From Sindora glabra (taxonomy: Eukaryota > Streptophyta > Magnoliopsida > Fabales > Fabaceae), in assembly GCA_020226215.1 (NCBI GenBank), contig CM035229.1:83469343-83533342 (forward strand): a stretch of 64,000 nt of DNA, given 5' to 3'. The translations under genes and the position numbers were made by a program. Shown in pieces: positions 1-11,525 of the stretch. How positions within the stretch are numbered: position 1 is the first letter of the stretch; each line of letters begins with the position of its first letter. Under the pieces are notes generated by a model. The model worked only from the letters and a program-made list of their open reading frames with translations, had not been told where the DNA came from and did not search any database.

Positions 1-1649
1 TTATCATACCTACTATAATACTCACCACCTTTATCAGAATTAATGCACTTTATCTATTTTCCTAATTTTAATTCAACTGTCACCTTGACTAGCTTGAAGG
101 CTTCTAGTGATTCTAACTAATCGTTAAGCAACTTTACCCAATAAATCTAAAGTAATCATCAATGAATGTGATTAAGCATTTGTAGCCTCCCATAACATTA
201 GGTGTGATAACCCACTAATGTCAGTGTGGATCAATTCTAGAATATTATCCTTTCTACTTTTCTTACCCTTTCTAACTCTAGCTGTAAGTTTCCTTTAAAA
301 TAATCTTCACATGTTCCCAAATTGGAGAAGTTCATATCATGAAGTACTTTTCCTTTTACAAGTCTTTGAATTCTATCTTCAGATATATGTCCTAATCTCT
401 ATGCCTAATATTAAGGATCTTTCATCAATTTAATACCTTTTCTTACCCACAATAGAGTTTATTAAATTTATGAAATTAGAATCTAAATTAACTCTATATA
501 AATTGTCACACATAAAACTAAGACCAACAATAGCAGATTTATAAAATAATTTAACTTTTCTATTCCTAAAACAATAAGAGTATCCAACAGAATTTAAAGC
601 AATAATTAAAATTAAATTTCTTCTCATAGAAGGTATATAAACTACATTATTAAATAAAAGCTTATGTCCAGTCTTCAATTTCAACTTCACTGATCCTATG
701 TGCTTCACTTCAACTCTATTTCGATTTTTAAGTCTTATAATCAGCTGTTCCTTCACTTGGTTTCCTTAGATTTGTTAGTGCCTTTCCTTTTTTTTCTCAA
801 TCTATTTCTTGTATTTAAAACAATATACTTTGTTATGTCCATACTTCTTGCAAAACTTGTAGTTACCTTTAAATTGTGCCTTATTGGGTTTATAGCATTG
901 TTATTTATTAGATTAACCTTTCTCACCATTCTTCCTTCCATAGTTATGGTGTCCCTCGCTATTTTTCTAGTTAGACTTTCCACTATGATTTGAATGTGTG
1001 CCATGAGATGTATAATTAACTACTTAAGTCTTTCCTTTCTTCATGTCTTCCTTTGATTATTTTGATTATCTAACAATAGAAATCAACTCATTGATAGTCC
1101 ATTCTGATTTCTAAGTATTATAAGAGGTTTTCAAAATGTTAAATTAAGGTGGAAGAGACTCTAGTACACATCAAGTTAGATAACTCTTAAATCAACTTGC
1201 ATAGTTTTTAACTTATTGTAATTGTTAATCAATGAAAGATATTATCCCTTCTCGGCCTATCGAATTTCTTATACTTTTTAGTTATAGAATCTAGGAACTC
1301 TTTTGCATTTTTTATTTCAGGAATGCTCTCTCTTATTATTTTATCCATGATGTACTTGATTACCATTAAACACACTTTGTTAAAGTGGGTCCACTTTTCA
1401 TGATGATTCTTTGATTTACTGTAAACTCAACATTAATATGAGGTTTTGTTTCCCTTATTGCTAGGTTAAGATTAGATACTTCCAAATATAGATTTAGTGA
1501 TTTAGCCTAATCCTCATGATTGATCCCATTAAATGTCTTAATTACATTTAATTGTATAGCTAAAGAAGTTGAGGAAACAAATTTTAAAATATTAATGTAT
1601 GTTTAACCTTAATCATGCTAGAAATTTTCTTCAATAAATTATACAATTA

Positions 1650-1715
1650 AACTCAATATTATATTATGAAGCCCAATGCCAATTGGGCATTAAAGGCCCT
1701 ATAATATAATATAAG
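1650..1715. repeat. Extended palindrome (hairpin)
   Basis: GCCCAAT and ATTGGGC form a 7-bp stem with a short loop. The outer arms ATTATATTAT and ATAATATAATA extend the symmetry across about 50 bp. It lies in the leader of the left copia element. It may be a small inverted-repeat insertion or a retroelement leader hairpin; the role is unknown. Confidence 0.5.
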
Positions 1716-2243
1716 GATTAAATATCATATTCCTAAAATCTTAACACCAATAGGGTGATGAAAATTCTAGAAATACAATACTTATTTTTACACCTATGTT
1801 ATCACTAATAAATCATATTAATAATATTATATATAAGATATTAAAATATTATTAATATGATATTCTCCTAAGTCCAAATACCAATTTTATAAAATGAACA
1901 AAATTTTATGTAATTGGGCTCACAACAGGTGGACTTATAATTATACAAAATTTTATGGTATAACATAAGTCTAAATAATTTTCTAAAATTATTTTCCTAT
2001 ACATACTTATACATAGGGAAAATAATTAATGGATCAAATAGTGTCCAAAAATTCTATAAAATATATGTGCAAGCCTAATATACAGAAATATAACAATAAA
2101 ATTTCCAGTCTAAAATAATATCAATTAACTATTAACTATTCAAATTAAATAGCTAAAATAATTAAAATAATTTTAATTCCAGAAAAATCTAGATAAATGC
2201 CCAATAAATCATGTTTGGAGAGTGGAGCCTAAAAATTACATTC

Positions 2244-2309
<66 letters not shown>

Positions 2310-2310
2310 T
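2244..2310. repeat. (TAA)n microsatellite
   Basis: About 22 nearly perfect ATA/TAA triplets sit inside the leader of the left copia element. No coding sequence overlaps it. Confidence 0.97.
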
Positions 2311-2990
2311 AACACATTTTAATTACCATGAACTGAGCGAGGAAGTATTATATATATAATTTATTTTATATGAATGTCAGAATATAAATAAATTTATTTT
2401 ATGTATTCATGCGTACAACAGAAAGCTAAAATTTGGATATGAAAGTTGAATGCCAAAACACGTGCAATAAACATCACCTTTTAAGCATATATATACATAC
2501 AGAACAGCAAATCAAGTATATATACACGGAAGGCTTTATAAACGCCAAACAAGATTCACGAAGTTTTAAATAAAATTCATTTAATATAAACATTAAAACA
2601 TAAACTTCATTTTATTTATAAACCGAAAGCCATATGTTTACGAAAAGCAAGCTGAAACCAAAAAACATTAAATTCCTTCATATAAATTCTAAACAGAGTG
2701 CCAACAGTGTGTTATGAATTCCTTCATATATACATATATATACAGAACGGTAAATCAAATATATATTCAGAAATAATTATCAACGAAAAATTAAATTGAA
2801 ACCTTAATTAAATTAGGGTTCTAAAAAAATAATCCAAAAATAATTAATTTAAGAGTTATGAAATAATTTTAGAATTTGTAACAGTTTTTATTCAAGATAA
2901 CTCATCACAAAATATAATATTATTCAAAAGATAAAGTTTGATTCCTAAATCCATGTAGTATATAATATATTCAATTTATATGATTCATAG

Positions 2991-3003
2991 GTTCTGATAC
3001 CAA
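2991..3003 (-). other. Primer binding site of the left copia element
   Basis: The minus strand reads TGGTATCAGAAC two bases from the LTR edge. This is the usual copia site complementary to the 3' end of initiator tRNA-Met (TGGTATCAGAGC), with one change. It fixes the element's orientation as minus and marks 3005-3466 as its 5' LTR. Confidence 0.85.
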
Positions 3004-3004
3004 T

Positions 3005-3466
3005 TGTTGAAAATAAAATTTCATAAAATAATATCCTAAATTAAATCATGTGAAAATAATAATATTAAACGTCAAAAAAAATTTATTGTTACTTGATAAA
3101 TCTATTATCAATAAATATGAAATGAGGATATGCTACAAGCCACGAACTATACATAATCAATTTTAATAATGAACTTTAAATAAGAATTTGTTGCTCCTAT
3201 CAATCTTAAATGAGAACTTGATTAGAAAGATTTTCTGACACTGATGGGGAGTGTTCAGAATCTATTATAAAGTTTAAGAACAACGACCTTTATTTATATT
3301 AATAACATTGGTTAGTTGATCCAACACCAAGAACTATTCATTCTTACTTTAGTTGGATCAGATTATTATTAGGCCTAAATTATTCAGTCACTTTAATATT
3401 GCACTAAATATTTTTACATCTTATTTTATTATTAAATTAATAAGTCCACAAGTAGCGAATTTAACA
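3005..3466 (-). mobile_element. 5' LTR of the left copia element
   Basis: This 462-bp segment starts TGTTGAAAAT at the primer binding site and ends AATTTAACA, giving the TG...CA ends expected of an LTR. Beyond it, homology with the duplicated host segment at 32430 begins at once (TTTTATTGTTATTC against TTTTATTATTGCTC), so the LTR edge coincides with an empty-site junction. The inferred 5-bp target duplication is TTTTA (3467-3471); its partner lies outside the window. Confidence 0.8.
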
Positions 3467-4642
3467 TTTTATTGTTATTCATATTATTATCTCTTTCATA
3501 TCTTAAATTTCTGTTAAATATAAATATTTATATGTTAAAAACCTTGTTTAATATGTAATTATAATCTTACTCTAAGAAAAACTTCAACAAAAAAAATGAG
3601 TTATAATAGAACATAAGATGTTCATTGAGGATCTGTTTGTTTCAATAAAAAAAATACTTTTCATAATAATATAATTATAAAATAATAAAATGAGAAAAAT
3701 ATTTTATTTATTTAATATAAAAAATATAAAAAATTTAAGAAAAGTAATATCCTTTATTTCAAGGAAAATTTCATTTTTTATTACTATAATTTGATATATT
3801 ATTTTTTAATTACAAGATATGCAAGTAATATGTTACTCCTTTCTTAATATACATGCAACAACATTTATTATTTTTTTGCTCAAATTGACATTACTAATTA
3901 ATCTGTTAATATCTTTTCGAAACTTCAGTTCAGCTAATTTGGGTGCACATATAGTTTTTCATGAAATAAATGGAGCATCTATTTATAATATATGTTCTTA
4001 ATCTTAGTTAATAAATAAAAATTGGTTATTAATTTGTATAATTTTTATAAATTAAAAAATATTTTTTTATAAAGGTAAATCTCATCGATAACTAATAAAC
4101 TTAATAATTATTTCTTATTTATTTGATGAGACCAAACACAAGTATTACGGTTAGCGCATTCTAAAATTTCTCGGTGATTGACAATTGATACTTCCAGAAG
4201 TTGCACTTATTGACGTGTTTTGTACCTGGAGTTTGCCACAATCGCTTGTTTCTTGTTCACCAAACACATTGAAGGGCTCCTTACCGGGTTTGTAAAGTCA
4301 ATGGCTCTATCTTTCGTAGATGGTTCCATGTATTCTCCTGGAAAACCTTCGTCTATTTTTAATTAAATTATTGCACTTCCTACTTCTGAAATATTTTTAA
4401 TCAGTTATGAAATATAGTAACGTTAGATTTTAAATTGCATATGCAAATTGTTTAAATGTCATTTTCATGGCTAAAAAAATTAAACTTTTGTTATATTTTT
4501 AACTATAAATTAATGTATCTTCACTCTTTATATATATATAATGTAATATTTATATATAAAAATTTGGAGTTTAAGTTTAGAGGAATGATCTTCCTAACAT
4601 AAGGAATAACATTTTGAATGAGTAGAGTACACAATTTAAAAC
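3467..4642 (+). repeat. Segmental duplication copy A (NHL upstream DNA)
   Basis: This stretch aligns along its length with 32430-33608, with substitutions and small indels. Shared landmarks include AATATGTAATTATAATCTTA, GTGTTTTGTAC, GATGGTTCCATGTATTCTCC, TTTAGAGGAATGATCTT and the final TTTGAATGAGTA. Copy B is the upstream region of NHL-3, so copy A is the former upstream region of NHL-1. The homology stops abruptly at about 4642, where NHL coding sequence begins. Apart from the conserved block listed separately it holds no recognisable gene. Confidence 0.9.
4187..4330 (+). promoter_or_regulatory. Conserved NHL upstream block (copy of NHL-1)
   Basis: The order of landmarks is GATACTTCC, TTTTGTACCT, TTGCCACAATC, CTTGTTCACCAAACA, TTTGTAAAGTCAATGGCTCTATCTTTC. 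It recurs upstream of all four NHL paralogues (33128-33230 +, 16095-16235 -, 60150-60270 -). This may be a distal promoter or simply old shared flank. NHL-1 itself has lost the core promoter downstream of it. Confidence 0.6.
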
Positions 4643-5175
4643 CCTCCAACATGAAATTCCACGTAATTGACACTGCTCTCACGCAATTCAACCTCACATC
4701 ACTTCCTAAACCCTCTATTACGACTTCAAGCTCAACATCACTGCCAGAAACCCTAATAAAGACGTACGTGATCCTTTACTACAGGGAAATCACAGCAATT
4801 GCATGGTACAAAGATAGGGAATTCGCTCGGGTGAGTTTGCCACCCTTCGACCAAGTCCACAAGAACACCACCCTTTTGCAGGTAGCATTCGAAGGCCACC
4901 AAGCCATTTATCTCAAACCTCGTCACCTTGCTGAATACAACGAAGAGACCATAGCTGGGATTGATAACTACGTAGCTGTGGATTTGGATTTTCTCATAAA
5001 GATTAAGTATTGGGAGACTAGGAGCAGTCGCTATAATCCACCGATTGTGGAGTGTAAAAGCATGAGAGTTCCTCTGATTGGTCCCGTTGGGAAATCGATT
5101 GCAACACTTAATGGTACAAAATGTAGAACTCCCTATTTCTTCCTGGCCCGTGACCAAGAAAATGCTTATCCGTAG
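4618..5175 (+). pseudogene. NHL-1: 5'-truncated, chimeric NDR1/HIN1-like (LEA_2) gene
   Basis: From residue 9 (PSNMKFHV) to the end this matches NHL-3, including AITAIAWYKD, SLPPFDQ, KNTTLLQVAFEGHQ, HLAEYNE, the conserved C-terminal CKSMRVPL and the final RDQENAYP. The first eight residues come from former non-coding upstream DNA (homologous to 33585-33608) that happens to supply an in-frame ATG. The normal start, Cys-rich cytosolic tip and membrane anchor are gone. Relative to NHL-3 there is a net +2 insertion near 4701 and a 4-bp duplication (ACGT) near 4765. The frame between them (residues about 28-50) is shifted and destroys the NPNKD motif; together the two add 6 nt and restore the frame. 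The 185-residue ORF is therefore open, but it lacks an anchor, part of the LEA_2 domain and a normal promoter. It is most likely a pseudogene. Confidence 0.85.
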
Positions 5176-5280
5176 CCGGTCGACAGTGAAAAATCCCAAC
5201 ATGCTATTCGAATTCGTGCGTGGAAAATATGTCCTTCCTGTTGTTCATCTGCAACAAAATAAACAGCGCAAGTAATCATG
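5176..5280 (+). repeat. NHL-1 3' flank, shared with NHL-3
   Basis: The sequence matches 45705-45810 almost base for base (CAGTGAAAAATCCC, GGAAAATATGTCCTTCC, TGCAACAAAATAA, GTAATCATGC) and then stops at about 5280. Beyond that point decayed CACTA sequence begins. The duplicated unit therefore included the NHL 3' UTR. Confidence 0.85.
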
Positions 5281-6029
5281 CTGCAAATCTGCTTGTCCCA
5301 AGTTATGTAATCACAAATGGATGTGTAGGTTTAAGTTCAAAGAATATAAAAATTAAAAAAAAATTTTAGTGATGACATATGAAATTTAACCTTTTTTATT
5401 TTAGGATTTAGCAAAAACTTAGTTATTGTTATAGGTTTACTATTAGCAATGACTATATTATTGTTGAAAATATTTTCAAATTTTAAATATTTTATAAAGT
5501 TCACTTTTAGTGATAATATAATCATCATTGTAGGTTTGAAATAAAAATAAATTTTATATTTAGCAATCGCAATATCAATATTGAGAGTTTAAAAAAATTA
5601 AATTTAAAATTATTAATTTTGTATGTAGTGATGACATTATCGTTCCTGAAAATTAAAATTTAAATAAAATTAAATAAAAAATTTGAAATATTAAAATAAA
5701 TTATATTAAATTTAAATTGTAATTAAATTAACATATTATATTTGATACCATAAATATTAATATTTTTTATTTCAATTAAACTGAATTAATTTAATATTTT
5801 TAATTTAATTTTATCTAATTTAAATATTAAAAATAAAATATGTCAACAGTATTAATAGAAAAATGATCTATATGAAAAAAATGAATACTCATAAAAAGTT
5901 ATATAAATGTCTATACATAAAAATAAAAAAATTGTATATACATGATCCATATAAATGTCTATATATGAAAATAAAAAAACTGTACATACATCTTAAATGG
6001 ATGGGAGGTCTACGTATCTAGATGTATCA

Positions 6030-7830
6030 TCATTCATTTCAGGACTATTATCATTATTCTAACAATGTGAATGATACATTTAAGGTGGCTAGGTCGAGAT
6101 GCTATTGCAAATTTGCTCATCTTAAGCTATGTAGTCACAAACAAAGGTATAGGCAATGTAAGCCCCAACTGTAAGCTCCATGAAGTAAACCCCCTAATTG
6201 TTGTTGCATCTCCTACTACTAAGGAAGTTGCTGTTGCTCCTCCTCCTCAATGAGTTATTGACTTTGCTGAAGTTGTTATTGACTTTGTTGTAGCTACTTT
6301 TGTAAGTCAGTGACCAAGAAAAAATGTTGTGCCTTTGCCCTAGAGCCAAAGGTGTTAGGCGAAGGGTATAGTTGGCCAATGAGCACACAACCAACCATTT
6401 TCCTATACCTTCAATAAATGCTAAGTACCTCATCAACGATAGCAATCTCATTAATTTGTATAAAAGTGCTAGGCAAGCTAGTGGATGATATATTGAACTG
6501 TATGTACTGAGTTGCCAGCTTAGTCATCCTCATTTTGATTTATTAAAAAAATCAATTATAAGAATTACATAATATGTCCATAAAATTTCTATTATTAAAA
6601 TATAGACTTTAACTAACTTATATACTACTCCTCGGGGGTTAAATGCACCCATTCCCCAGGGGTTAAATGTACCCACTCCCCCATGTTATACATGTATTGA
6701 TCCTTAAAATTCTCTAGCATCGATTGTAACTCACTCATATCCTTATTTCTTTGTTCATGTTTCACAAAAAAAAATGATAAACATGATTATTGACTTGATG
6801 ATTAGATTATTCATAATCATGAATAATAAGTTGAATTACCTTATCATAACAATGTACAACAATAGATTTTGATCCATGTCGGTCATTCACCACCTTCTTC
6901 GCCTTATCCTTTGCATTCCTTACAAACAACTCTTGCAAATTAAGAAATAATCATACAAAATTATTACATTTGAGAGTCACAACTGAGATACAACTTAGAT
7001 GTATGAAATAATCACATAAATTTATCAAATATCATACTTACCTTGTAAGCATTGCTATCAAAGAAGTCCATACATCTCTACTAAGTTTGAGGTAAGGCAA
7101 ATGGTAGTATAGAGCACCTAGCATGATCTAGGTTAAAACCCTGCTCTTGGTCACCCTTGTGTTGAAGAAAGTGCCTATTCAACTTGTATTTCTAGTTGCT
7201 AGATAGGTTAGTAGTAGTCCACATTAAACCACTAATTGCTCTATCTCACCTAGGCTCAGAGAGACCCTAGAACTAGAAGTGAGACTACATTAGAAGACAT
7301 TTAACAAATTTGTAAGTATTATATATAATAATTTCAATATCGAATATAAAATAATAAATATAGGAAGGAGATTAATACTTATGTAGACTTTTTACATGAC
7401 TTTGTTTCATAACTATTAAGGCACCAACCGTCATGATTTATAATAGGAAGAGATGTAGGCTTGAATGAGGCTGCCTATATTGTTAGAGAGATGGCTAAAA
7501 TTCTCATCGACCACATGCCATATACTATTATATCATATTGTATAAGCATCGATTTCCCTCATCTTTTTTCTATTTTCTTGTACAGTTTGAAAGACCTATG
7601 CAAGCCCTTCTTTCTCAAAGTTATAACTTTGATGGATAAAAGAAAATGTTAGTATCATGAATTTATATCTAATAAATAATCAATTTAAGTGTGCAAATTA
7701 AGAAAATATACTTGATCACTCACATTGCGATAGAATGTGTGTCGGCCAACGTGGAGGGTCTTTTCCAATGTCACTTTTATAGTATTGTGCCTCGACATCC
7801 CTTATGATTAGGAAAATACACATTTTATAA
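6030..7830 (-). pseudogene. Second CACTA ORF (Transposase_24 / Ptta-En-Spm type), decayed
   Basis: Order and wording parallel 23470-25310 in the intact element. The tail about 6194-6451 corresponds to 23610-24054 (MRLLSLMRYLAFIEG against MRLPSLMRCLAFVEA). The central part about 6840-7300 contains the 'rescue' of the RDRAIFGLMWS region in broken form. About 7440-7530 is the strand complement of the HDIGSMI/IPQEI region. Many stops and frameshifts are present. The product in a living element would be an accessory protein of CACTA transposition; here nothing complete can be made. Confidence 0.65.
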
Positions 7831-8019
7831 GTATTTAAAAGAAAAGCCTACAATTAAACTAATTGATAACACATAAATTATTGTATTTATATGATGAAAT
7901 TACATAATTACTTTTACACAATCATAAGTTGTAATACAAAAAAAAAAACATTAAAACCTAATTTAAGTCAATGTTGGTGGATGTGATTAGACTGTAGAAG
8001 CACCTTCTATATATAATCT

Positions 8020-8904
8020 TGAACTATTTTATCTTCCAAGCTGTCTTCATTATTGATGAAGACGTCCACTCCTTCTACAATAGCTCTAGTATTTCAAGAA
8101 GATGAAACGATTAAAGGATCATATTTCTAATCCCTTAAGTGTACTAAATAAAAATTTTCAAGGTCAATTATGAGATTAAAATTGGAGGAGTTAATATCCT
8201 ATAAGAACGACAAGTCTTGTGTATTAACATCATCATTAAGTAGATTTCATATATCACGATACACCACATTATAGACAACCCTTCAATTTGGCCCATTAAA
8301 AAGATCTTTGATATAGAAGACTTGTTTCACTTGGGTTGCAAGTATGTAAGAGTTATCTTTGTACCACTACCCACTGATGGAGATGCCTGTAATATTCTTG
8401 TCAATGCAAAGTTTCTTCTTTTTAAGATTAATGTCATACCATTTACACTTAAATAGAATCACATTGTATTTATTTAAATAAGTTAACTTTATAATATCTT
8501 TCAATATACCATAAAACATGTTACCATCAGTGCCTAGATGAAAATGCCACTATTTTATGTTTTATGCTTCATATCCTAAGTTTCAACTACTAAGTGTACT
8601 CCATTTACAACATATGATTAGTATATCATAATAATAAAACTAGGACCGGAAGCTAATAATAGTAGCCCTTTAGTGGCTTTCGAGGAACCATTCCTATTTA
8701 AATAGTATATTTGTGAAAATAGCATTCCTATTAAAGTTAAATTGGAAAAAAGGTATAAGTAAGGAACATTATTTACATGATTGGTATAACATGATTGGAA
8801 AGAACAAGCCTTTACCTTATAGTAAAATTATGTGAGAAATTTTGTTCTTTATAATTAATTAATATTTTTAGCACCACTTCGCTTGAATTCTTGTCAATGT
8901 TCAC

Positions 8905-8963
<59 letters not shown>

Positions 8964-11525
8964 TTTATTATAATTAATTAGGACAAAGGTATAAATAGTT
9001 ATAGAGACTCACTAAAGATACCTTTTGATCTTAACACAGTTATTCAAGATATACCATATAACAACATTTCGATCTTTCCTGTTGAAGTAAGAAATGTTCT
9101 TTTTATCTACTAGTTGATATTGAGATTTGAACACTAACAATTGCTTTTTTGCATATTTGGATGCTACATCCTGGTTTCGGTTAGGCTGATTGAATCTAGT
9201 TTCTACTTCTTTTAACTATATGAAACAAAATGTTAATGTCTTATGAATAACATATCCTTTTACAATTGAATCCTCAAGTTAAGCACAATTCCTAACATAA
9301 TTCTTCAACTTTTTTTAATGTATATTTTGTATGGGTACATCCATCGAAAATGAATGGGACCACTTTACAATGTTTCATCAGGCAAGTGCATCATTGGATG
9401 AACTATTATGGTAAAGAATGCTGGAGAGCATATCTTTTCAAGTTTGCATAAAACGATGACAATATCTTACTTAACTTGTAGGACATCCCTCTTGTTAAGA
9501 GTTCTAGCACATATTTAATTGGAGAAGTTGCACAAATTGGACATGATAGTTTCATCAGCAAATATGCTCAGATCGAAGGTCTTAACAATCGTTACATGAT
9601 AACATAACAATCATGTTATTTCAACCCCTTTAACTTTATATTATAACTAATCATATTCTTCTTCAGACTCCCAATAAATCCATTAGGAAATTCTACATTT
9701 CTTATAAATTAGCATAATTGTCTTTGTTTGTTTTGGTTGAGCATGTATGCAACATGCCCTCTCCTTATATAAATATAAGTTTGACCTTATCTTCATGTTT
9801 TCATATCTTTCCTTGTATTATTTGTATCTTTTATTTTGTGCTTAATGTCTAATAATGTACCTAAAATACTATCACATATATTCTTTTCAACATGCATCAC
9901 ATCAATATTATGTCTTAGGTTCATTATCAGCTAATATAGAAGGTTTGAAAAATATATTCCTTTTACTCCAATTAAGTTTATTAGCATCTTTTTTTCCATT
10001 TTAGACCATCAAATTGAGTATATTTTTTAGAAAGTCTTTGAGTTACCTTATCTAGTTGGTCTATAATAATTTTATTGGCAAGAGGATGAGGAAGGATTTT
10101 CCTTTCTAACCTCTCATTGAACTTCTATATGATTCTTTGGAAGCCAGTGACGATGACCAACATAGACTATTTTCCATCTAACTCAAATTAATGAAGTATC
10201 ATCATTGCACGTAGGGCATGCTTTATAGCCTTGTCCATTCCACCTAAACAAACTACTTTGTGTAGAAAAATCATTCACAGTTTAAAACAATGTCATCCAC
10301 ATGTTAAACATTATATTAATATTAACATCCTAAGTCTCAACCCCTTTCTCTTAAAGATGTCTCGACTTTTATACAATTGGTCTTAAAAAAAATCGATATC
10401 TTCACTTGGCGATTGTGACCTTAATATTAATAGAGTCAACATAGAAAAAGATTGATTAATGCAAATCTATAGTGGTAAGTTATAGGCAGTTATCATCACT
10501 AATCACATGCTATAAGATAAGTTCCCATCATTAAAAAAATTAAATCCATCTGCACTTAAGCTTAGCCTAACATTCTATGAGTTTACGGAGAAATTGAGAT
10601 GCTTTCTATTGAATTCTTGCTAAACTTCTCCATCAACAAGATATCATATTACCCCATCCTTTATTAATCTTCTTGTATGATGTCATATCATATCTTTTGC
10701 AGTATGTCTTAACCTATACAATCACTTCAACCAAGGAATTAGTGGAAAATGTTAAAACATTTTTTGAGGCACCTTTTTTCCTTTCATGTTTTTATCTATC
10801 CATCAGCTCTCCTCATAAATTGGATAGTTATCATTTGAAGCATATTTTTTTCAAAAAAGTGTACAGTCATACTTGCACACATGGATTAACTCATACCCTA
10901 AGCCTAATTTGTTAAGCTATTTCTTTGTATTATAGTGTCATTCTAGTAATTTATTATCCTTTAGAAGTGCTTCTTTCAATAACTTCAAGAAAGCATCAAA
11001 TGACTTATTAATCCACTTATATAGCACCTTCAACTGCATGAGTTTTACTAGAAAGTTCAAGACTAAAAATGTTATACATCATGGATACAATTCTACTTTT
11101 AATTGTTCAAAAAGGCTATCACAACCGCTATAATTTAATTTAATGTTCCCCTTAGATGTGTCCTTGTTCCCTTCTCCATCATCCTGAACTATTTTCTTAA
11201 TTACATAAGAATAGATAAAATTATGTATAATATCTACCATCTTATCCCTATCATTAAGATACCCCATATCCCCCCAGAAGTTAAACCATCTGCCTCATCA
11301 TGATATATCCAATTCGTGTATAATGGATGAAATTCATTATTTATAATATATGCTTTCGACATTGCTAATTTTTGAAATAATAAATTTATGCACTTTTTAC
11401 ATAGATATCTCACCAAACCCCTTTCATCGACAAAGTTTTTGGCTTTCTCAACAAATGCTAATGCATTATTTTAATACTTGTTTAACAAGCAATCTCGTAA
11501 ATGTATATACTTTTTTTATCTAATT
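8020..11525 (-). pseudogene. CACTA TNP2-type transposase, decayed
   Basis: Segments on the minus strand match the better copy at 25454-29048. About 11267-11079 carries NYSGCDSLFEQLKVELYP; about 10100-10260 is the strand complement of the GHRRWLP region; about 9290-9500 is the DUF4218 region with FRWMYPY; about 8400-8660 is the DUF4216 region; about 8030-8230 is the acidic tail. Frameshifts and stops are frequent throughout. The N-terminus is cut at 11525, near the equivalent of the start codon at 29048. Confidence 0.75.
8904..8961. repeat. (AT)n microsatellite
   Basis: An uninterrupted AT dinucleotide run lies within the decayed transposase region. It has no counterpart at the matching place of the intact element (about 26450). 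Confidence 0.97.

Larger units (their letters stand above)
1..2990 (-). mobile_element. Ty1/copia retrotransposon body, 5' part (gag and start of pol), degenerate
   Basis: On the minus strand, about 1600-1320 reads as the N-terminal copia gag region (I-x-LNVIKTFNGINHEDWAKSLNLY type, then ETKPHINVEFTVNQ). About 1320-1020 is the UBN2-type gag core (RESIPEIKNAKEFLDSITKKY), and about 1000-750 is basic with a broken zinc knuckle (FxKxYGHNKxYCFK in mixed frames). About 720-610 is the copia protease/linker motif (VKHIGSVKLKLKTG, then FNNVVYIPSMRRNL), followed by the GAG-pre-integrase region to about 380. The integrase would start at about 300 and leave the window. Stops and frameshifts break the polyprotein, so it cannot be made. 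The 1.4 kb between gag and the primer binding site (about 1600-2990) is AT-rich leader without an ORF and holds a TAA microsatellite. The family is firm; the precise domain limits are approximate. Confidence 0.88.
5281..11525 (-). mobile_element. Old, decayed CACTA (En/Spm) element
   Basis: The arrangement matches the intact element at 22777-31888: degenerate subterminal motifs (TTTTAGTGATGACAT, AGTGATGACATTATCG) at 5365-5660, an AT-rich part with repeated ATAAATGTCTATA units to about 6000, a second ORF to about 7830, then a TNP2-like gene to 11525. Both genes are on the minus strand. No CACTA terminus was found at the left, and the right side breaks off inside the transposase N-terminus, where copia sequence takes over. 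A stretch of about 50 bp at 5283-5330 resembles 6105-6157, which has no counterpart in the intact element. An AT microsatellite expanded inside the transposase region. The element is dead. Confidence 0.8.

Noticed and set aside
7461..7652. Plus-strand ORFs 7461-7652, 10673-10915, 24951-25136 and 28193-28444 as genes
   Set aside because: They lie opposite matching parts of the two CACTA transposase genes. They are antisense shadows that recur because the elements are related.
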